Below, one piece after another: positions 4,900 through 9,731 of a stretch of DNA of 9,731 nt. The position numbers and the translations under genes are program-made. Source of the stretch: Gemmatimonadota bacterium (lineage in GTDB: Bacteria; Gemmatimonadota; Gemmatimonadetes; Gemmatimonadales; GWC2-71-9); the NCBI GenBank assembly GCA_016180765.1, contig JACPAP010000004.1, positions 1 to 9,731 of the forward strand, given 5' to 3'. The notes under the pieces are model-generated. The model made no database searches. It was given only the letters and a program-made list of their open reading frames with translations, and was not told the DNA's origin. Numbering within the stretch: the first letter of the stretch is position 1; every line of letters begins with the position of its first letter.

Positions 4900-5630
4900 T
4901 CGCGTACCACTTCCAGCAGTCCGTAGTTGGTCAGGTCCACGTGCAACGGGGTGACGGAAATGTAGCCGTCCTTCACGGCGATGAAGTCCGAATCCTCGCG
5001 CCCCGACCAGGAGATCTGGCCGCCGCCGATCCAGTACATGCGTCTACCCCATGGGTCCTTGGTGTTCATGAGCGACTCGGAGAACACGCGGCTCCCCAGG
5101 GTCGTCACCCGGATGCCCTTGATCTGGTCGCCCGGCACCGGAGGCAGGTTGACGTTGAGCAGCGTCTCCTTGGGAAACTCCCGGACCCCGACGACCGATC
5201 CGATGAGGCGCTCGAGCCAGGGTCGCTGACTCTCCATGACCTCGAGTCCGGAGCCCGCGAAGGACACCGCCACGCCGGGGATGCCGAGCGACAGCCCTTC
5301 CATGGCCGCCGCAACGGTTCCGGAGTACATCACGTCCTCCCCCATGTTGGGCCCGTGGTTGATGCCTGAGAACACGAAGTCCGGCCGCTGCTCGAGGAGC
5401 GCCCCCAGTGCCAGCAGCACGCAGTCGGTGGGGGTGCCGTCCACCTGGAAGGAGCCGTCCGGCCGCTTGAGTGGCCGGAGCGGTCGGGCGAGCGTCAGCG
5501 AATGGCTGGTCCCGCTCTGCTCCCGGTCGGGGGCCACTACGGTGACGCTCGCGACCGTGCGGCACACGTCAGCCAGCAGGGCCAGGCCGCGTGCCAGGAT
5601 CCCGTCGTCGTTACTGACGAGGATGTTCAA
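4881..5630 (-). CDS. surE: 5'/3'-nucleotidase SurE
   Basis: A 249-residue metal-dependent phosphatase that removes phosphate from nucleoside monophosphates and short polyphosphate, associated with stationary-phase survival. The N-terminal ILVSNDDG supplies metal ligands Asp8 and Asp9. APDREQSGTSHS supplies Ser39, and SGINHGPNMGEDVMYSGTV supplies Asn91 and the active-site loop. The start is a TTG (5630) that overlaps the preceding merR-type gene by 20 nt. It is preferred because it places the conserved N-terminus at residue 1 and no ATG or GTG lies close upstream. The Shine-Dalgarno is poor, so translation is probably coupled to the upstream gene. Its 3' end overlaps pcm by 19 nt. Confidence 0.95.
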   Translation of the reverse strand: MNILVSNDDGILARGLALLADVCRTVASVTVVAPDREQSGTSHSLTLARPLRPLKRPDGSFQVDGTPTDCVLLALGALLEQRPDFVFSGINHGPNMGEDVMYSGTVAAAMEGLSLGIPGVAVSFAGSGLEVMESQRPWLERLIGSVVGVREFPKETLLNVNLPPVPGDQIKGIRVTTLGSRVFSESLMNTKDPWGRRMYWIGGGQISWSGREDSDFIAVKDGYISVTPLHVDLTNYGLLEVVREWKLGE

Positions 5631-5988
5631 CGGGGGTCTTGCCGTCCAGGATGTCGAGGATGGCCCGGAGCTGATGGGTGAGGTCTTCCACGGTCTCGTG
5701 CTGGAGGGCGGCCCGCGCCTGCGCCTTCAAGGTTCCGGTTCTCCGATACTCGTCCACCCGCTGCCGTGCTCCTTCGATGGTGTACTTTTCCGTGTACAGC
5801 AGGTGCTTGACCAGCAGGATCAGTTCGATCTCGCGCCGCTGGTACACGCGGTTGCCGGACCGGTTCTTGGCCGGATTGAGAAACCGGAACTGGCTCTCCC
5901 AGTAGCGCAGGACGTGGGGCTTGAGGTCGGTGAGCTGGCAGACGTCACCGATGGAAAAGAACTCCTGGACCGGTCTCGATACGGTCAT
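5611..5988 (-). CDS. MerR-family transcriptional regulator
   Basis: A 125-residue DNA-binding protein. Residues 10-80 form the winged-helix MerR domain: FFSIGDVCQLTDLKPHVLRYWES is the helix-turn-helix, RSGNRVYQRREIELI the wing, and a helix-rich region follows. Residues 95-116 look like a dimerisation coiled coil. It lacks cysteine metal ligands or a large effector domain, placing it with the short MerR_1 regulators often found among housekeeping genes rather than with metal sensors. The ATG at 5988 is chosen over the GTG six bases earlier because GGAG sits eight bases before the ATG but only two before the GTG, and it makes the standard ATGA overlap with gpsA. The target is unknown; autoregulation of this operon is possible. 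Confidence 0.88.
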   Translation of the reverse strand: MTVSRPVQEFFSIGDVCQLTDLKPHVLRYWESQFRFLNPAKNRSGNRVYQRREIELILLVKHLLYTEKYTIEGARQRVDEYRRTGTLKAQARAALQHETVEDLTHQLRAILDILDGKTPVEHPRQ

Positions 5989-6980
5989 CGCCACTGCTCC
6001 GCTTTCAACTCGCGCTCCATGAGGTCGGCCATGGCCCGCCCAGGGGACTTGCCCCCGAACAGGATCTGGGAGACCTCTGCAGCGATGGGGAGCTCGATGC
6101 CCGTCCGCCGCCCCAACTCGACCGCTGCGCGCGCGGTGTGCACGCCCTCGGCCACGGTGCGCCGTTCGGCCAGGACCTCTGCGAGGCGGCGCCCCTTCCC
6201 CAGCTCCACGCCGAGCGAGCGGTTTCTGCTGAGCTGGCCGGTCGCCGTGAGGATCAGGTCGCCCATCCCCGCCAGCCCGGCGAACGTCCCCGCCTCCGCG
6301 CCCAGTGCCTCACCCAGGCGGGTGGTCTCAGCCAGGCCGCGCGTGATCAGGGCGGCCCGGGGGTTATGCCCCAGGCCCATCCCTTCCAGCATGCCGGCCG
6401 CCAGCGCGATGACGTTCTTGAGCGCCCCGCCCAGCTGCACGCCGATTACGTCGCCGCTGGTGTAGGCTCGGAAGGTCTCGGTCGAGAACGCCTGCTGGAC
6501 CAGCTCTGCGGCCGTGGGATCGCTCGAGGCGGCGACCACGGCCGTCGGCTGCCGGTCGTACACCTCCTGGGCGAACGTGGGGCCCGAGAGGACCACGATA
6601 CTGAGATCGGGCAGCGTCTCTTCCAGCACCGCCGACATGAAGGCCAACGACTCGGTCTCGATCCCCTTCGATACGCTGACCACGATGGGACGGCCCCTCA
6701 CCGCCTGCGCCACGATGGCGCTCACTGCCCGCACCGCGTGCGACGGCGCGGCCGAGACGATCAGTTCCGCCCCCCGCACCGCCTCTGGGATCTCCCGGTG
6801 CGCGGCGACTCCGGCGTGGAGCGGTCGATCGGGGAGGTAGAGTTCGTTGACGTGGCCGCGGTTGATCGACTCGACGACCGCTGGCTCGCGGGCCCAGATC
6901 CGCACCTCGTGCCCTCGGTGGGCCAAGAGGTTGGCCAGGGTCGTGCCCCAGCTTCCGGCGCCGATGACCGCGGCTCTCAC
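5985..6980 (-). CDS. gpsA: Glycerol-3-phosphate dehydrogenase [NAD(P)+]
   Basis: A 331-residue cytoplasmic enzyme that reduces dihydroxyacetone phosphate to sn-glycerol 3-phosphate, the backbone of phospholipids. The dinucleotide-binding loop IGAGSWGTTLA (6-16), SVSKGIE (102-108) with Lys105, LSGPTFAQEV (131-140), the catalytic-lysine block GGALKNVIA (184-192, Lys188), GLAGMGDLILT (235-245) and SRNRSLG (251-257) are all present, and the length is normal. The GTG start at 6980 overlaps the plsY stop in GTGA. The frame remains open for another 500 bases upstream, but that is an out-of-frame reading of plsY and not a fusion. The end overlaps merR in ATGA. Its product is the direct substrate of the adjacent PlsY. 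Confidence 0.97.
   Translation of the reverse strand: MRAAVIGAGSWGTTLANLLAHRGHEVRIWAREPAVVESINRGHVNELYLPDRPLHAGVAAHREIPEAVRGAELIVSAAPSHAVRAVSAIVAQAVRGRPIVVSVSKGIETESLAFMSAVLEETLPDLSIVVLSGPTFAQEVYDRQPTAVVAASSDPTAAELVQQAFSTETFRAYTSGDVIGVQLGGALKNVIALAAGMLEGMGLGHNPRAALITRGLAETTRLGEALGAEAGTFAGLAGMGDLILTATGQLSRNRSLGVELGKGRRLAEVLAERRTVAEGVHTARAAVELGRRTGIELPIAAEVSQILFGGKSPGRAMADLMERELKAEQWR
5997..6000 (-). promoter_or_regulatory. Shine-Dalgarno GGAG that fixes the merR start
   Basis: GGAG lies eight bases before the ATG at 5988. It is only two bases before the alternative GTG at 5994, so the ATG is favoured. It is located inside the end of gpsA. Confidence 0.6.
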
Positions 6981-7579
6981 GGCGCCGCGTGGTGACCGAA
7001 CCGGGCCTCGCGTCCCTCGAGCAGCCGGCGAATGTTGGTGCGATGGGTGAAGACGATGAACGTGGCCAGGAGGACGCCCGCCACCAGGATGTATGGGTCG
7101 CCCGGCTGAAGCAGCCACACGGCGAGGGGAAACGCCGCGGCGCCGGACATGGAGGCCAGCGAGACGTACCCGGTGGCCCAGACCAGGGTGACCCACACCA
7201 CCGCGCTCAGGGCCAGCGGCAGGGGCGCCAGGCCGAGCACCGCGCCGGCGGCCGTGGCCACGCCTTTCCCGCCCCGAAACCGCACGAAGAGGGAGAACAC
7301 GTGACCGATGATTGCGGCCACGCCCAGGCTGAGGGGGACCCATTCCTGACTCCCGGCCCTGGGCGCGAACGCCACCACCGGGATCGCCCCCTTGGCGACG
7401 TCGAACAGGCCCGCAGGGACGGCGTATCGCCATCCCAACGTCCGGTAGAGATTGGTGGCTCCCAGGTTCTTGCTTCCGTGCTCTCGCAGATCGATCCCTC
7501 CGAACCATCGCCCGACCAGGTAACTGGTGGGGATTGCCCCGAGGAGATACGCCGCCAGCAGCCAGAGCGCGAGGGTCAC
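6977..7579 (-). CDS. plsY: Acyl-phosphate:glycerol-3-phosphate acyltransferase
   Basis: A 200-residue integral membrane enzyme that makes lysophosphatidic acid from glycerol 3-phosphate and acyl phosphate, the first committed step of phospholipid synthesis. The three family motifs are clear: GSKNLGATN (35-43), GHVFSLFVRFRGGKGVAT (92-109) and HRTNIRRLLEGRE (179-191). Hydrophobic segments near 2-24, 52-72, 82-98, 112-155 and 162-178 fit the five-helix topology. The GTG start overlaps the der stop in GTGA, with GGAG six bases upstream. The partner PlsX, which makes acyl phosphate, is not in this window. The direct coupling to gpsA means substrate and acyltransferase are made together. Confidence 0.97.
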   Translation of the reverse strand: MTLALWLLAAYLLGAIPTSYLVGRWFGGIDLREHGSKNLGATNLYRTLGWRYAVPAGLFDVAKGAIPVVAFAPRAGSQEWVPLSLGVAAIIGHVFSLFVRFRGGKGVATAAGAVLGLAPLPLALSAVVWVTLVWATGYVSLASMSGAAAFPLAVWLLQPGDPYILVAGVLLATFIVFTHRTNIRRLLEGREARFGHHAAP

Positions 7580-8898
7580 CGCTTGCTCCGCTTACGTCGC
7601 AGGCTCAGGCGCACGGGGCTGCCCAGGAACCCCCACGCCCCGCGAAATCCGTTGACCAGGAACCGCTGGTACGCCTCGGTGACCGCCTCGGGCCGGTTCA
7701 GCACCACCGCGAAATCCGGTGGCTCGGTGCCGATCTGCGATGCGTAGTAGATCTTGATCTCCCGACCCGCCGGCTGCGGGGGTTGATTGCGCTGGACCAG
7801 CCCCCGCATCACCCGGTTCACCTCCGCCGTGGGAATGCGGCGAGAGCGCTCGGCAGCCACCGAGAGAATCAGGTCCGGCAGTCGCCGCACCCGGAGCCCG
7901 GTGAGCGCCGAGAGATACACGAATGGAACGGCCGCCAGCGCGGGCATGCGCTCCACCACTGCCTGCTCGCCCCGTCGCGCGGTGGCGGTGTCCTTCTCGG
8001 GCGTAAGATCCCACTTGTTGACGGCGATGATGAGCCCCGCTCCCTGTTCCCAGACCGCCTCGGCAATCTTCAGGTCCTGCAGGTGCATCCCCTGCGAGGC
8101 GTCCACCACCAGGACGCACACGTCGGCCCGTTCGATCGCCCGTTCGGTTCGCAGGGACGAGTAGAATTCGATCTCATCTACTACTTTCGATCGTCGCCGT
8201 AACCCTGCGGTATCAATGAAGTTGAGCGTCCGGCCGTGGTACCGCAAGGGGGAGTCAATGGCGTCTCGGGTGGTGCCGGGCTCGGCGGCCACCACGCTGC
8301 GCTCTTCGCCCAGCAACCGGTTCGCCAGGCTCGACTTGCCCACGTTGGGACGTCCGATGATGGCCACCTGGATGGCGTCCGGCGGGGACTCCTCGCGGTC
8401 TTGAGGGAGGCGCTGCACTAATTTCTCGAGCAGGTCTCCGGATCCCTTCCCCACCGCCGCCGAAACGGGGAACGCTTCGCCAAAGCCCAGGCGGTAGAAC
8501 GCATGGTGGGACTGATCGTCGGGGAGCGCGTCGGCCTTGTTAGCGACGAGGAGCACCCGGTCCCGGAAGGGCCGCAGGACCCCGGCCATGGCCTCGTCCG
8601 CCGGATGCGGACCCTCCTGCGTGTCCACCACGAAGAGCACGGCATCCGCGTCTCGGACGGCTAACTCCACCTGGCGCCGGATGGCCGCCTCGAGGCTGTC
8701 GCCGCTGGCTTCAGTCCAGCCCCCGGTATCTACCAGCCAGAACCTCCGCCCGCCCCACTCGACCGGCGCGAAATGGCGATCGCGGGTGACCCCCGGGCGG
8801 TGGTCCACGATCGCCCGGCGCCCTCCCACGATCCGGTTGAAGAGCGTGGACTTGCCGACGTTGGGCCGGCCGACGATCGCGACGGTGGCGCGTTTCAC
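7576..8898 (-). CDS. der: Ribosome biogenesis GTPase Der (EngA)
   Basis: A 440-residue double GTPase needed for 50S subunit maturation. The first G domain has GRPNVGKS (10-17), DTGG (57-60) and NKAD (120-123). The second has GRPNVGKS (182-189), DTAG (229-232) and NKWD (294-297). The C-terminal KH-like domain (about 355-440) ends in FLGSPVRLSLRRKRSKR, the usual basic tail. The length is typical. The GTG start overlaps the stop of the DUF512 gene in GTGA, without a strong Shine-Dalgarno, so coupling is likely. A DUF512 gene next to der is a recurrent arrangement in several phyla, as far as I recall. Confidence 0.98.
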   Translation of the reverse strand: MKRATVAIVGRPNVGKSTLFNRIVGGRRAIVDHRPGVTRDRHFAPVEWGGRRFWLVDTGGWTEASGDSLEAAIRRQVELAVRDADAVLFVVDTQEGPHPADEAMAGVLRPFRDRVLLVANKADALPDDQSHHAFYRLGFGEAFPVSAAVGKGSGDLLEKLVQRLPQDREESPPDAIQVAIIGRPNVGKSSLANRLLGEERSVVAAEPGTTRDAIDSPLRYHGRTLNFIDTAGLRRRSKVVDEIEFYSSLRTERAIERADVCVLVVDASQGMHLQDLKIAEAVWEQGAGLIIAVNKWDLTPEKDTATARRGEQAVVERMPALAAVPFVYLSALTGLRVRRLPDLILSVAAERSRRIPTAEVNRVMRGLVQRNQPPQPAGREIKIYYASQIGTEPPDFAVVLNRPEAVTEAYQRFLVNGFRGAWGFLGSPVRLSLRRKRSKR

Positions 8899-9731
8899 AC
8901 CCGGAACCCCTGGCTCAGGACGTCGGCGAAATCGTACGACAGCCGGACGCGGGTCGGGACGCTTTGGGCCAGTTGATCGAAGCCGAGGTCGTCCAGAAAC
9001 ACACCGTCGTCATTCACCGCTTCCGCGGGGAGGAGGGCAAGGTCCAGGTTGCCCCTGCCCTGCAGCGCTCGATGGAAGGCGCGTCCCGGGAGCAGGGCCG
9101 CGGTGGTGACCGAGGGGCCGAAGAAGTCGTTCTCCAACACCATCAATTCGAAGCGCGCGCCCGTGGTGACCGCGAGGGTTTCCAGCACCCGCGGCATCAG
9201 ACGCGCCATGGCGGTGCCGGTCAGCACGCCGATCCGTCGGCCGGTGAGATCAGGCAGCGGCCCGGCGGCCGCGATCCGCTGCTCCAGGTACCGGACGCTC
9301 CCGACGCCGTTCTCCACTTGCTCGAAGTCTCCATACCATGTGGCCGGAGGCAACGGCAGGTTCGCGTTGAGGTACAGCTCATCCGAGCCGTGCACCCAGC
9401 GGTGCCCCCGCTCGCCCAGCGCTTGCTCCCCGAAGCGATGCACCGTCTCCGCGGCGGCCCGACACTCCGCCTCCGCCGGCTCCCGGGCGGCCTCGTGGTG
9501 GCTGAAGCTGGTGAGCCCCACCGGCACCACCGCGACCGTCAAGATGGCCTGGTCCAGCCCATAGAGATCCGCGAGGCTCTGTTCCAGAACCGGCCCATCG
9601 TTGACGCCCGGCTGCAGCACGATCTGGGCGTGGAATCGGATGCCACCGGCGGCGAACTCCTGGAGCTGGGGGATGATCGCGGGCGCGCGCGGGTTTCTTA
9701 AGACTCGGCGGCGGATCACCGGGTCGGTGGC
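8895..9731 (-). CDS. DUF512 radical-SAM-associated protein, C-terminal part
   Basis: The frame is open to the right edge, so the N-terminus is missing; the GTG at 9719 is internal. The visible 278 codons match the C-terminal half of DUF512 proteins, putative iron-sulfur oxidoreductases that normally carry a PDZ-like domain and a radical-SAM-like domain before this region. Recognisable pieces are ATDPVIRRRVLRNPRAP at the very edge, then QIVLQPGVNDG, VAVVPVGLTSF, the SDELYLNANLPLPP block, QVENGVGSVR, and the terminal LENDFFGPSVTTAALLPG. The cysteine cluster lies outside the window and cannot be checked. The biochemical function of the family is unknown. The gene leads into der by a GTGA overlap and, within this window, is the most upstream gene of the leftward operon. 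Confidence 0.9.
   Translation of the reverse strand, partial: ATDPVIRRRVLRNPRAPAIIPQLQEFAAGGIRFHAQIVLQPGVNDGPVLEQSLADLYGLDQAILTVAVVPVGLTSFSHHEAAREPAEAECRAAAETVHRFGEQALGERGHRWVHGSDELYLNANLPLPPATWYGDFEQVENGVGSVRYLEQRIAAAGPLPDLTGRRIGVLTGTAMARLMPRVLETLAVTTGARFELMVLENDFFGPSVTTAALLPGRAFHRALQGRGNLDLALLPAEAVNDDGVFLDDLGFDQLAQSVPTRVRLSYDFADVLSQGFRV

Noticed and set aside
5236..6465. Long plus-strand ORF opposite surE, merR and gpsA, and similar antisense frames elsewhere
   Set aside because: Ser/Arg/Pro-rich composition without domains, typical of shadow frames in GC-rich DNA; the opposite strand has clear conserved genes.
6981..7508. N-terminal extension or fusion of GpsA
   Set aside because: The extra frame is an Arg/Gly-rich out-of-frame reading of plsY. 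GpsA's conserved N-terminus and a GTGA overlap fix the start at 6980.

Overview
This is a GC-rich bacterial chromosome segment. Its genes are densely packed and mostly housekeeping, and GTG is the commonest start codon. The families and the gene order (DUF512, der, plsY, gpsA, merR, surE, pcm, dedA) would suit Gemmatimonadota or another deep-branching high-GC phylum. That assignment is an inference from style and order; no marker gene here proves it.

Layout. Bases 1-2000 hold three rightward genes: the C-terminal end of a YfhO-like membrane protein, a polyprenol-phosphate-mannose synthase type GT2 glycosyltransferase, and dapF. They overlap by 8 and 4 nt. Bases 2001-2205 are intergenic and contain an AT-rich island. 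The 28 bases at 2109-2136 read, on the minus strand, as a XerC/XerD recombination site (dif): the XerD half matches E. coli dif at 10 of 11 positions and the XerC half at 8 of 11. A palindrome containing a TTGTCCACA DnaA-box-like word lies two bases away. From 2206 to the right edge everything is leftward: a membrane-anchored TPR protein, tRNA-Arg(CCT), then a long operon running in transcription order DUF512 protein (partial), der, plsY, gpsA, a merR-type regulator, surE, pcm, dedA and acyP.

Gene orientation therefore flips exactly at the dif-like site, with all genes on both sides pointing toward it. This is the arrangement expected at a replication terminus. The four exact matches to the E. 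coli FtsK-orienting octamer (GGGNAGGG) that I found by eye also all point toward it.

The second unusual object is an 83-nt hairpin at 4164-4246 between pcm and dedA. It is built of tandem 7-bp units, CGATGTC in one arm and the inverted GACATCG in the other, and looks like an inserted repeat. It encodes the last 21 residues of Pcm. Its only mismatched stem position creates the Pcm stop codon, and its foot lies three bases from the DedA start. It occupies the only junction in the operon, among those fully inside the window, with a gap larger than 2 nt.

Functionally the leftward operon joins ribosome assembly (Der), phospholipid synthesis (GpsA makes sn-glycerol-3-phosphate, PlsY acylates it), stress and repair functions (SurE, Pcm), a DedA membrane protein and an acylphosphatase. 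The rightward set concerns cell-envelope sugar transfer and meso-diaminopimelate supply.
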